DNA from: Methylococcaceae bacterium
GTDB taxonomy: Bacteria; Pseudomonadota; Gammaproteobacteria; Methylococcales; Methylomonadaceae
Direction of reading: 5' to 3'
Length of the DNA stretch: 7,592 nt
Assembly (NCBI GenBank): GCA_013140465.1
Contig: JABFST010000384.1
Span: 1 to 7,592, forward strand
Shown here: piece by piece, positions 1 through 5,776 of the stretch
How the letters are laid out: each line of letters opens with the position of its first letter
Numbering within the stretch: the first letter of the stretch is position 1
Program-made: the position numbers and the translations under genes
The notes under the pieces: generated by a model
What the model was told of the DNA's origin: nothing
Seen by the model: only the letters and a program-made list of their open reading frames with translations
The model's database searches: none

Positions 1-600
1 CAACTGTTGGATATACAAGGCACTGACAAACAACAGCGCACACAACACTCCAGCAGATTCTTTAATCAGCAGCACTTGACTAGGCTCTAGGCTGTTTTTT
101 AAAAAAATGCCGATATAAATCAGCAAACCCGCCGCCACACTGATGCACAACAAATAATAAAACGCCCATGATGGCAAACGGCAAACGCCACGGCCTATGC
201 CATGTTGTTGTTTAAGGACATGAAAAACCGTCCAGCCCGCCACCAGCACATAAAAAACCCGATACGGGATAAATAAGCTGCCCACGCCAAAAAAAACCGC
301 TATTGCCGCCGTCATTACCAACAAATTGCGTTGATAGCGTTGGACATACTCGGCATTGGTCGCCAACAATAAGGTGCTGGCTAAAATATGCGGCGTACCG
401 AACAAAATTTGAAACAATAAAAAATGGTTAGGGCTGCTCGGCAAATGGGCCTTTAAAAACCCTTGCCAAAACCAGCCATCAAACACCTGTAACAGCAAAC
501 ACACGGGGATAATCGCATACAATCCCAACAACACCCGAAACGACACACTCAACCGCCGCGCACCCGACAGCTCCCCCACATCAACCATTTGTGCAGACAT
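1..600 (-). CDS. Polytopic membrane protein, unknown function (3' end outside window)
   Basis: An open frame of exactly 200 codons runs from an ATG at 600-598 to the left edge without a stop. A strong Shine-Dalgarno (GGAGG, minus strand, 612-608) lies 7 nt before the ATG and fixes the start. The product is very hydrophobic. After a polar N-terminus of about 20 residues, likely membrane segments are near residues 21-40, 60-80, 93-111, 112-129, 146-167 and 184-198. Histidines sit in or beside the membrane: GTPH at 68-71, FHVLKQQHG at 126-134 (H127, H133). Such a pattern could hold a metal or haem, but that is inference. GxPH and HxxxQQxG-like motifs faintly recall Brp/Blh-type and other uncharacterised membrane proteins; I cannot name the family. 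The gene is transcribed away from mobile repeat A, which begins only 40 bp upstream, so its promoter is probably inside that repeat. Confidence 0.85.
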   Translation of the reverse strand, partial: MSAQMVDVGELSGARRLSVSFRVLLGLYAIIPVCLLLQVFDGWFWQGFLKAHLPSSPNHFLLFQILFGTPHILASTLLLATNAEYVQRYQRNLLVMTAAIAVFFGVGSLFIPYRVFYVLVAGWTVFHVLKQQHGIGRGVCRLPSWAFYYLLCISVAAGLLIYIGIFLKNSLEPSQVLLIKESAGVLCALLFVSALYIQQL

Positions 601-643
601 ACCACATCCTCCTCATTGCGCATTTTATTGTTGTTATTTTGTA

Positions 644-672
644 ACTATTCAGAGCGACTTCTAATAAGTCAA
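644..672 (-). promoter_or_regulatory. Outward-facing sigma-70-like promoter in the left end of repeat A
   Basis: Read on the minus strand, a -35 box TTGACT (672-667; 5 of 6 to consensus) is followed by a 17-nt spacer and a -10 box AATAGT (649-644; 4 of 6). Transcription would start near 637, giving a leader of about 37 nt that includes the GGAGG site of the membrane-protein gene ending at 600. The same pair occurs in copy C with a 17-nt spacer (1726-1721 and 1703-1698) and in copy B with an 18-nt spacer (850-845 and 826-821). Activity is inferred from sequence only. Confidence 0.4.
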
Positions 673-673
673 A

Positions 674-742
674 TTTACCGTAGGCTGAGCGGAGTCTTTA
701 CCGTAGGCTGAGCGGAGTCTTTACCGTAGGCTGAGCGGAGTC
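674..742. repeat. Three 23-bp tandem repeats, left arm of copy A
   Basis: Three identical units at 674-696, 697-719 and 720-742, each TTTACC followed by GTAGGCTGAGCGGAGTC. The last unit runs into the hairpin stem. Confidence 0.9.
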
Positions 743-775
743 GAAGCCGGTTTGTTCGCTTCGACTCCGCTCAGC
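730..775. repeat. 18-bp-stem hairpin at the centre of copy A
   Basis: Left arm GCTGAGCGGAGTCGAAGC (730-747) is perfectly complementary to right arm GCTTCGACTCCGCTCAGC (758-775), with a 10-nt loop (CGGTTTGTTC). There is no T-run after it, so it does not look like an intrinsic terminator, but it should form a stable stem in RNA or single-stranded DNA. Confidence 0.9.
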
Positions 776-817
776 GAACGGCTGTTGTGCCCCGGATGCT
801 GAATAGTTACTTATTTT

Positions 818-1005
818 GTAACTATTCAGAGCGACTTCTAAATAAGTCAAATTTACCGTAGGCTGAGCGGAGTCTTTACCGTAGGCTGAGCGGAGTCGAA
901 GCCGGTTTGTTCGCTTCGACTCCGCTCAGCGAACGGCTGTTCCGCTCAGCGATCGGCTGTTCCGCTCAGCGATCGGCTGTTGTGCCCCGGATGCTGAATA
1001 GTTAC
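818..1005. mobile_element. MITE-like element, copy B (188 bp)
   Basis: Same 12-bp terminal inverted repeats as copy A, starting only 7 bp (TTATTTT) after copy A ends. Differences from A: one extra A in the left end (CTTCTAAATAAG), two rather than three left-arm 23-bp units (852-874, 875-897), and three rather than one right-arm 20-bp units (921-980). The hairpin arms are 885-902 and 913-930, both perfect. After the right end comes A plus TTATTTT (1007-1013), so the same 7-mer brackets both copies. A and B arose either by insertion next to an existing copy or by tandem duplication followed by divergence. Confidence 0.8.
921..980. repeat. Three 20-bp tandem repeats, right arm of copy B
   Basis: Units at 921-940, 941-960 and 961-980 (TCCGCTCAGCGAACGGCTGT). 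Units two and three share GATCGG in place of GAACGG, so the third is probably a duplicate of the second. Confidence 0.9.
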
Positions 1006-1014
1006 ATTATTTTA

Positions 1015-1043
1015 TTGTTATAGTTTTGTAGCCCGACTAAATT
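1015..1043 (+). promoter_or_regulatory. Possible promoter of the HIT-family gene
   Basis: TTGTTA (1015-1020, 4 of 6 to the -35 consensus), a 17-nt spacer, then TAAATT (1038-1043, 4 of 6 to the -10 consensus). Transcription would begin near 1050, about 46 nt before the chosen ATG. The -35 lies just outside the right end of copy B. Both boxes are only fair matches. Confidence 0.3.
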
Positions 1044-1095
1044 ACACCGATTAATCAACTACTTTCAAGCCTTGCTTGCATTTTCCCCTAAAAAT

Positions 1096-1515
1096 ATGAC
1101 CAATTCCTTTCAGCTACACCCCCGCTTGGCGCAAGACTGTATTGTCCTAGGCCGTTTTGAGCTATGCCAGATTTTATTGATGAATGATGCGCATTACCCG
1201 TGGTTTATCTTGGTTCCCGAAAGACCAGGCATCAGCGAAATTTACCAGCTTGATAGCACCGAGCGGCAACAGCTCAGCAAAGAATCAGCCTTTCTGGCAG
1301 CAACACTCGCCCGCCATTACCACGCCGATAAAATGAATATCGCCGCCATCGGCAACATCGTCCCGCAACTGCATATCCACCATATCGTGCGCTACCAAAC
1401 CGATGCGGCCTGGCCCGCGCCTGTCTGGGGCAAATTTGCCGCCCTACCCTACGCGCCCGAACAACTGGCAGATACCACAGTCACCATCCAACAGTTGCTT
1501 AAGCTGAGCGCCTAA
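1096..1515 (+). CDS. HIT (histidine triad) domain protein
   Basis: A 139-residue protein of the HIT superfamily, whose members are nucleotide-binding hydrolases or transferases; the substrate here is unknown. It starts FQLHPRL, followed by LMNDAHYPWFILVPERPG, the conserved N-terminal part of the HIT fold. The active-site region is VPQLHIHHIVRY, with H93, H95 and H96. Against the usual HxHxH motif the first histidine is Q91, the predicted nucleophile is H93 and the third histidine is H95. A WPAPVWG motif follows. I recall this whole pattern from small cytosolic HIT proteins of Pseudomonas and other Gammaproteobacteria, so the Gln is probably a subfamily trait. The frame is open back to a TTG at 1072, but the ATG at 1096 matches the family's usual start. 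Neither start has a good Shine-Dalgarno. The gene stands alone between copies B and C of the mobile repeat. Confidence 0.9.
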   Translation: MTNSFQLHPRLAQDCIVLGRFELCQILLMNDAHYPWFILVPERPGISEIYQLDSTERQQLSKESAFLAATLARHYHADKMNIAAIGNIVPQLHIHHIVRYQTDAAWPAPVWGKFAALPYAPEQLADTTVTIQQLLKLSA

Positions 1516-1572
1516 AGGTCGGTTGGGCTGAACACTATGTAGATTCTCATTCGTTGTAGGCCAAAGCGGTAT

Positions 1573-1601
1573 ACCTGCAAGGTTTTATAAACCTCGCAGG
1601 T
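1573..1601. repeat. 13-bp-stem palindrome downstream of the HIT gene
   Basis: Left arm ACCTGCAAGGTTT (1573-1585), loop TAT, right arm AAACCTCGCAGGT (1589-1601), with one mismatch. CTTTAT follows, too short a T-run for a typical terminator, though weak termination for the HIT gene is possible. Palindromes of this ACCTGCAAGGTTT type occur as dispersed repeats in several bacterial genomes (recalled, not checked). Confidence 0.7.
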
Positions 1602-1645
1602 CTTTATCCTATGATTAACCACAATATAAGCCAAGCCAGCTGGCG

Positions 1646-1667
1646 AGCAACGGCTTTAGACGTTGCT
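1646..1667. repeat. Short inverted repeat AGCAACG / CGTTGCT
   Basis: A 7-bp stem (1646-1652 and 1661-1667) around an 8-nt loop. A nearby GGCAATGCAACC (1673-1684) partly repeats the arm sequence. It may be a remnant of another small palindromic repeat; no function can be assigned. Confidence 0.4.
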
Positions 1668-1727
1668 GTATCGGCAATGCAACCAAGAATAAAGGTAACT
1701 ATTCAGAGCGACTTCTAATAAGTCAAA

Positions 1728-1819
1728 TTTACCGTAGGCTGAGCGGAGTCTTTACCGTAGGCTGAGCGGAGTCTTTACCGTAGGCTGAGCGGAGTCTTTA
1801 CCGTAGGCTGAGCGGAGCC
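1728..1819. repeat. Four 23-bp tandem repeats, left arm of copy C
   Basis: Units at 1728-1750, 1751-1773, 1774-1796 and 1797-1819. The first three are identical; the fourth has a T-to-C change (GGAGCC). Confidence 0.9.
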
Positions 1820-1842
1820 GAAGCCGGTTTGTTCGCTTCGAC

Positions 1843-1902
1843 TCCGCTCAGCGAACGGCTGTTCCGCTCAGCGAACGGCTGTTCCGCTCAGCGAACGGCT
1901 GT
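1843..1902. repeat. Three 20-bp tandem repeats, right arm of copy C
   Basis: Three identical units at 1843-1862, 1863-1882 and 1883-1902 (TCCGCTCAGCGAACGGCTGT). The first unit also forms part of the hairpin's right arm. Confidence 0.9.
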
Positions 1903-1994
1903 TGTGCCCAGGATGCTGAATAGTTACGAATAAAGCAGCTAAGCTGTGGACAGTATCCCCAACTAACCCGCAATTATTCTCGACCAATTAAACT

Positions 1995-2008
1995 GTGTTA
2001 TATAACAC
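1995..2008. promoter_or_regulatory. Perfect 14-bp palindrome, candidate operator or activator site
   Basis: GTGTTATATAACAC is fully self-complementary. Its centre lies about 150 bp upstream of the start predicted from the sigma-54 promoter at 2126-2142, a usual distance for the upstream site of a sigma-54 activator dimer. It could equally be the operator of an unrelated regulator. Confidence 0.4.
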
Positions 2009-2202
2009 TATTTTGACACTAAACCAGGTCATATCACGACACTTTGGCAACTCTCCCCTAACCAATCCCGCGCACAATGCCAATCGTTTTTTTCAAGCCA
2101 TTGAACTTTTTACCATTAATGCAATACGGCACAACTCTTGCTTTTTTATCGCAGGTCTACCACACAAGACTAGTTTTTACCGATAATCATTAGGAGCAAC
2201 AC
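2009..2202. other. Leader region of the cytochrome gene
   Basis: Besides the sites listed separately, this stretch holds an isolated TTGACA (2013-2018) without a matching -10, and an AT-rich part around 2085-2120 with a CAA-N4-TTGA motif (2094-2104) faintly like an IHF site. CGATAATCATTAGGA (2181-2195) matches 12 of 15 bases of a Fur 7-1-7 box and overlaps the Shine-Dalgarno. The Shine-Dalgarno TAGGAG (2191-2196) ends 6 nt before the ATG. A 63-codon frame from a GTG at 1995 has no ribosome site or recognisable product and is not called. Confidence 0.4.
2126..2142 (+). promoter_or_regulatory. Sigma-54 promoter candidate for the multihaem cytochrome
   Basis: The site reads ACGGCACAACTCTTGCT. 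GG (2128-2129) and GC (2140-2141) have exactly ten bases between them. It matches GGCAC-N5-TTGCW in full; only the T before GG is replaced by C. A T-run follows. Transcription would begin near 2153, giving a leader of about 50 nt. No good sigma-70 promoter is seen in this leader, which supports the call indirectly. Confidence 0.5.
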
Positions 2203-5200
2203 ATGTCCCAACACTCAAAACCGCACGGGGGAGGCACTAGGCTAGCCCTATTGCTGCTAACCCCGCTGGCACTGACATTGGCAGCCGCCCCCGCCCAAGC
2301 TGCTGTCGCCAAAGTGACCGCCACCGCCGCGTATAACAAAAAAGAAGGCGTGGTCGTGGTCAAAGGCAAAACCACTGCCCTGCCCGCCTATAGTGCCGTG
2401 TCTTTTTACGATGCGACCAGCAATAGCGTGTTGTACACGGTAAAAACCGACCATGCCGGCAGCTATACCGCCAAATTGCTAGGGACATCCGCCACACACA
2501 TTCCTTGTTTTATCCGTGCCGAAGCCCCGGGTGTCATGACTGCCCCGATTGCTGTCACAGGTGCGGCTAAAACCTGTAGTACAGCGCTTGCCTGTACTGT
2601 GGTGGCTGACAAGCCCGCCATTAAAGTCGGCGACAGCGTGGTGTTAAGTGCCACTGTTAAAGGCAAACCCGCTTCAGGCACTTGGGACAAAGGCGACGGC
2701 GTTACCACCCCACACTCAGCCGTCATCGACAAAAAAGGCAGCTCCAAATACACCACCAGTTTTACCCACCCAGGCCGTTACGCCGTTACCTTTACAGCCG
2801 AAAACGCCGCCAGCACTTGCCAACAACGCCAAGTGGTGTCGGTCGCCCCCAACGCCCCCAACTTGCCGCCCGCAGTTGCCGAAGCCGCACCTAGGCCCGC
2901 TAAAGCCAGCGGCATGAAAGGCGATTATGTAGTGTTGCCGTTTAACGAAAAAAGCGATATTGGTGTCAGCCAAATAGGTTTGCCTGATATTATTTATTTT
3001 CAGTCCCAAGGCTTAAACGCACAGGTTTACATCAAAGATGCCAAAACCCCCGTCGCCCAAGATTTGCAAAGCCTAGAGGTGTTTTATTCAGCAGCCAGCA
3101 ACCCTACCGATCCGGTCGGTGCTGACTCCATCAACTCCACCAGCCAAAACTGGTTTGACGACAGCACCGCAGGGGCCAACTATGACCTCAGCGTAGCAAC
3201 CGCGCATGACGGCAAATCCCCCAACAACCAAACGGTACTGCTACCCAACAAACGCGTAGAAGACAGCAAAACCATCATTAAAAAATCCGGCTTTTGGGAT
3301 CGCTTGGTCAACAGCAGCAAAAACGGCTCGTCTACTGCCAGCTTTACTTTCAAAAAATCTGGGTTTGATTTAACCAAGCTAGACCAAGGTTTGCGCCATA
3401 AACTGGACAATGCCGCAGCCGTACGCGCAATGCCCGGCATCACGGGGGCTTACCAAAAAAACGACCCGCAAGCCTTTAAAGCTTACAACCCGTTGGCTTA
3501 TTTCAGTGCCCCGATGTTGCCTATCACCGACATCGATGACAAAGGCCGCACCAACCCCTTCCCGCTTATGCGCGTGGTTGCCAAAAAAAATGGCGCAACC
3601 GTAGCAACAACAGATGGTGTCGTTACCAGTTCCTCCGAATTTAGCTGCCGCGAATGCCATGCCAAAGGCAAAATGGGTTCCGACGGTGAAGTTTGGCGCA
3701 CCCCAGTCACCCTTGATGACAAGCTCGAAGCTCGCGGCTTAGGCACACATCCACCCGACAAAGGCAAAACCGCTTATGACGACAATGAAGTCTGGCCTGG
3801 CGCCATCCACAACCGCTTTGAGCTAAAAAAGAATGCCAAAGGCAATCTCGACATGATGAACGAGTTTGACCCTACGCTGGAATATTTGCGCTCGGATGTC
3901 GATCCACAAGTTGCTTATCAACCCTTTAAACCCGAAGGCACAGCCCCTGCTGGTAAAGAAGACACACTGATCCGTGGCGACCGCGTTACGGCAGCGCGTT
4001 GGGTCAATGGCAAACTGCAAATCAAACTGCGGTTTTATGATGCCGAAAACGACACCATTCAAGCTCAAGAAGCGGCTGCCGCCAAAAACATGGGCATGAT
4101 GCACGATTACATGGTGTTGTACGGCACAGGCAAAAACTTCCAAACCCAGTACACCGACATTGTTGAAGACAAAGTTAAAGCGTCACGCGCTAATGCTATC
4201 CAATGCGTTGGTCATCATGGCGACAACATTCTCGAAGACGTCGGCATACGCGGCACCTCCAGTTCGTCCAAGAGTGACTATTCACGCGCAGAACACGCGT
4301 TCCACGGACGTATGCAAGTGTATAAAAACGACATCACTATAGACGGTGTCGCGCACAAAAAAGGCGAGCTAATCCGCGACGCTCGCGGACACCATAAACT
4401 GTTGGGCGGACGCGGCTGGGATCCTGAAGGCAAAGACGATTTGGTGGCGGTCGCCCCAGGCGGCACAGGTGCAGGTTATGACGGCACGAAAAACAACTTT
4501 TCGCCAAAATTGTTTCCGGCTGACCCCAATGGCGAACCCTTGTTCCCTTACGGCGACAAAATCACCACCGAAGATTGCGCCAAGTGCCATGCGGGTAAAA
4601 CTGAAAAAATCTACCGTGACGTGCATTATTCCGCAGGTTTGGAATGTGACGACTGCCACGGCGACATGCGTGCTGCGGGTAGCTTGTATCCGCGTGCTGC
4701 CAGTGCGCACCGAGCCTCACAAGACCCGTTCCGCGAAGCCATCTTCGACGAACCCGATTGTGGCTCTTGCCATATCAGCGACGGCAATGCGGCGATTTTG
4801 CGTAAGGCTTATGACCCCGCTGACTTGTCTGCAACTACGCTGCCTATCCATAAAGCCGAAGACATGCGTTTTGCCGTGATGCCTTACACCGAAGCCAGTG
4901 TCCTGCTGTCGGCAACCGCAGCCAGCGTCCCACGCTATGTTTGCTACGGCACCTTAGAGTGTAAACAAGCCGTCAGTACTACACCGCCGACCGGACATGC
5001 CCAACCTAAAGCGGCGGCAAACGCCAGCGCAAAGGTAGCACAACAGGCCACCCCGACCCTGACGGGCTACACGGTAAACCCGTTATTCCGTAAGAGTGCC
5101 GATGCCCACGGCAACGTAGCGTGTGGTGCCTGCCACGGCGGTTCGCATTCCACTTGGCCGATAGCCGACACCAATGCCAATGACAACATCACCGCCAAGC

Positions 5201-5694
5201 AATTGCAAGGTTATGACGGCACGATTATGGAATGTGATGTCTGCCACTCCAAAGACCCGCAAGGCAACAACAGTTTTGCCGACGGCGAATTGGCAAACAC
5301 CTTGTCGGTTGCTTACGGCGAGCGTTTAGTGGGCGGTCGCGTGCGTGCCGACAACCCTAAAGCGTATTTGGCCGGCCCGCATGGCTTGCATCCGATTAAC
5401 GACCCTAATTTTTATGATAAAGCACCCAGCTATTCCGTCAATGGCGGCTGGCATGCGGCATCAGCAAAAATTGCGGGTAAAAACGGCGAAGACCAATGCG
5501 CCGCGTGTCATGGTGCAGACCGTAAAACCGCCAACCGTTTGGCAAAAGCCCCTATCGACCGTGAATACAAAGACATGACGATTGAAGGCAAAAAGAAAAC
5601 GGTTAAGGTAAAAGCCGGACAATTTGTGAGCTGCTTAGATTGCCATTCACAAAAAATCAGCTTTAGAAACACGCCTTTTACTATTCCCAAATAA
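2203..5694 (+). CDS. Exported multihaem cytochrome c (eight CxxCH sites plus one degenerate)
   Basis: A 1163-residue exported electron-transfer protein. Residues 1-33 form a signal peptide with a twin-leucine core and an APAQA|AV cleavage site; there is no lipobox. Two Ig-like beta domains follow: about 34-125, and about 126-213 of PKD type (WDKGDG...FTHPGRYAVTF). After a Pro/Ala linker the cytochrome core starts near G240. Haem-attachment motifs begin at C482 (CRECH), C792 (CAKCH), C815 (CDDCH), C853 (CGSCH), C974 (CGACH), C1011 (CDVCH), C1099 (CAACH) and C1144 (CLDCH). C668 starts CVGHH, where the second cysteine is histidine. The core resembles large multihaem cytochromes of metal-reducing and methane-oxidising bacteria (recalled patterns: FPLMRVVA...CxxCH, HAFHGRM, CxxCHGxM, HGxxxCGACHG, GPHGLHP). 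An Ala/Gln-rich linker (about 930-955) and C914/C920, a possible disulphide, lie before the C-terminal four-haem block. Covalent haem is loaded in the periplasm; final location (periplasm, surface or secreted) is unknown. TAGGAG 6 nt upstream supports the start. It is monocistronic. No porin or partner cytochrome is visible. Confidence 0.93.
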   Translation: MSQHSKPHGGGTRLALLLLTPLALTLAAAPAQAAVAKVTATAAYNKKEGVVVVKGKTTALPAYSAVSFYDATSNSVLYTVKTDHAGSYTAKLLGTSATHIPCFIRAEAPGVMTAPIAVTGAAKTCSTALACTVVADKPAIKVGDSVVLSATVKGKPASGTWDKGDGVTTPHSAVIDKKGSSKYTTSFTHPGRYAVTFTAENAASTCQQRQVVSVAPNAPNLPPAVAEAAPRPAKASGMKGDYVVLPFNEKSDIGVSQIGLPDIIYFQSQGLNAQVYIKDAKTPVAQDLQSLEVFYSAASNPTDPVGADSINSTSQNWFDDSTAGANYDLSVATAHDGKSPNNQTVLLPNKRVEDSKTIIKKSGFWDRLVNSSKNGSSTASFTFKKSGFDLTKLDQGLRHKLDNAAAVRAMPGITGAYQKNDPQAFKAYNPLAYFSAPMLPITDIDDKGRTNPFPLMRVVAKKNGATVATTDGVVTSSSEFSCRECHAKGKMGSDGEVWRTPVTLDDKLEARGLGTHPPDKGKTAYDDNEVWPGAIHNRFELKKNAKGNLDMMNEFDPTLEYLRSDVDPQVAYQPFKPEGTAPAGKEDTLIRGDRVTAARWVNGKLQIKLRFYDAENDTIQAQEAAAAKNMGMMHDYMVLYGTGKNFQTQYTDIVEDKVKASRANAIQCVGHHGDNILEDVGIRGTSSSSKSDYSRAEHAFHGRMQVYKNDITIDGVAHKKGELIRDARGHHKLLGGRGWDPEGKDDLVAVAPGGTGAGYDGTKNNFSPKLFPADPNGEPLFPYGDKITTEDCAKCHAGKTEKIYRDVHYSAGLECDDCHGDMRAAGSLYPRAASAHRASQDPFREAIFDEPDCGSCHISDGNAAILRKAYDPADLSATTLPIHKAEDMRFAVMPYTEASVLLSATAASVPRYVCYGTLECKQAVSTTPPTGHAQPKAAANASAKVAQQATPTLTGYTVNPLFRKSADAHGNVACGACHGGSHSTWPIADTNANDNITAKQLQGYDGTIMECDVCHSKDPQGNNSFADGELANTLSVAYGERLVGGRVRADNPKAYLAGPHGLHPINDPNFYDKAPSYSVNGGWHAASAKIAGKNGEDQCAACHGADRKTANRLAKAPIDREYKDMTIEGKKKTVKVKAGQFVSCLDCHSQKISFRNTPFTIPK

Positions 5695-5709
5695 GGGCTG
5701 TCCATTAAC

Positions 5710-5739
5710 AAAAAAGACCGCCTCGGCGGTCTTTTTTTT
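5710..5739. terminator. Strong bidirectional intrinsic terminator
   Basis: Six A (5710-5715), stem GACCGC (5716-5721), loop CTCG, stem GCGGTC (5726-5731), then eight T (5732-5739). The flanking A- and T-runs make it usable on both strands. It lies 15 bp after the cytochrome stop and 37 bp after the stop of the convergent cyclase gene, so it probably serves both. Confidence 0.93.
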
Positions 5740-5776
5740 GTCTGTAAAACGGGCTAAGGTCTAAGCTGGCCTAGGT

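Larger units (their letters stand above)
641..810. mobile_element. MITE-like element, copy A (170 bp)
   Basis: It begins GTAACTATTCAG and ends CTGAATAGTTAC, a perfect 12-bp terminal inverted repeat. There is no coding potential inside. From left to right it holds a 33-bp left end, three 23-bp tandem repeats (674-742), a hairpin (730-775), a single right-arm unit and a GTGCCCCGGATG right end. TTATTTT lies immediately outside both ends (634-640 and 811-817), which suggests a target duplication, though one base shorter than the 8 bp seen at copy C. Length, structured inside, absence of a transposase and TIRs all fit a miniature inverted-repeat element moved in trans. GTAA ends are typical of IS66-family elements. 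Confidence 0.8.
1516..1694. other. Intergenic stretch between the HIT gene and copy C
   Basis: No coding region is supportable here. It holds two inverted repeats (1573-1601 and 1646-1667, listed separately) and no convincing intrinsic terminator with a T-run for the HIT gene. Confidence 0.6.
1695..1927. mobile_element. MITE-like element, copy C (233 bp) with 8-bp target duplication
   Basis: Perfect 12-bp terminal inverted repeats as in copies A and B. This is the longest copy, with four left-arm 23-bp units (1728-1819) and three right-arm 20-bp units (1843-1902). The hairpin arms are 1807-1824 and 1835-1852, with one mismatch caused by GGAGCCG in the left arm. The right end reads GTGCCCAGGATG, one base different from A and B. 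GAATAAAG directly abuts both ends (1687-1694 and 1928-1935), which is strong evidence of transposition into a single GAATAAAG site. An 8-bp duplication with GTAA termini is the signature of IS66-family transposition. No transposase lies in the window. Confidence 0.88.
1687..1935. repeat. 8-bp direct repeats GAATAAAG bounding copy C
   Basis: GAATAAAG at 1687-1694 and 1928-1935 is identical and sits with no gap against the element ends. This reads as a target-site duplication. Confidence 0.85.

Noticed and set aside
674..980. Tandem short repeats that could be taken for a CRISPR array
   Set aside because: Units of 20-23 bp are directly adjacent with no unique spacers, and they lie inside elements with terminal inverted repeats and target duplications.
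1573..1601. Intrinsic terminator of the HIT gene
   Set aside because: The stem is good but only CTTTAT follows; without a T-run it is listed as a palindromic repeat.
2013..2018. Perfect TTGACA as a sigma-70 -35 box for the cytochrome
   Set aside because: At 16-18 nt downstream there is no sequence close to TATAAT, and the leader would be about 150 nt.
1995..2186. A 63-codon plus-strand frame before the cytochrome
   Set aside because: It starts with GTG inside the palindrome, has no ribosome site, covers the sigma-54 promoter, and the product shows no recognisable pattern.
4369..4710. Minus-strand frame opposite the haem cluster of the cytochrome
   Set aside because: It is the complement of conserved CxxCH coding sequence and has no ribosome site.
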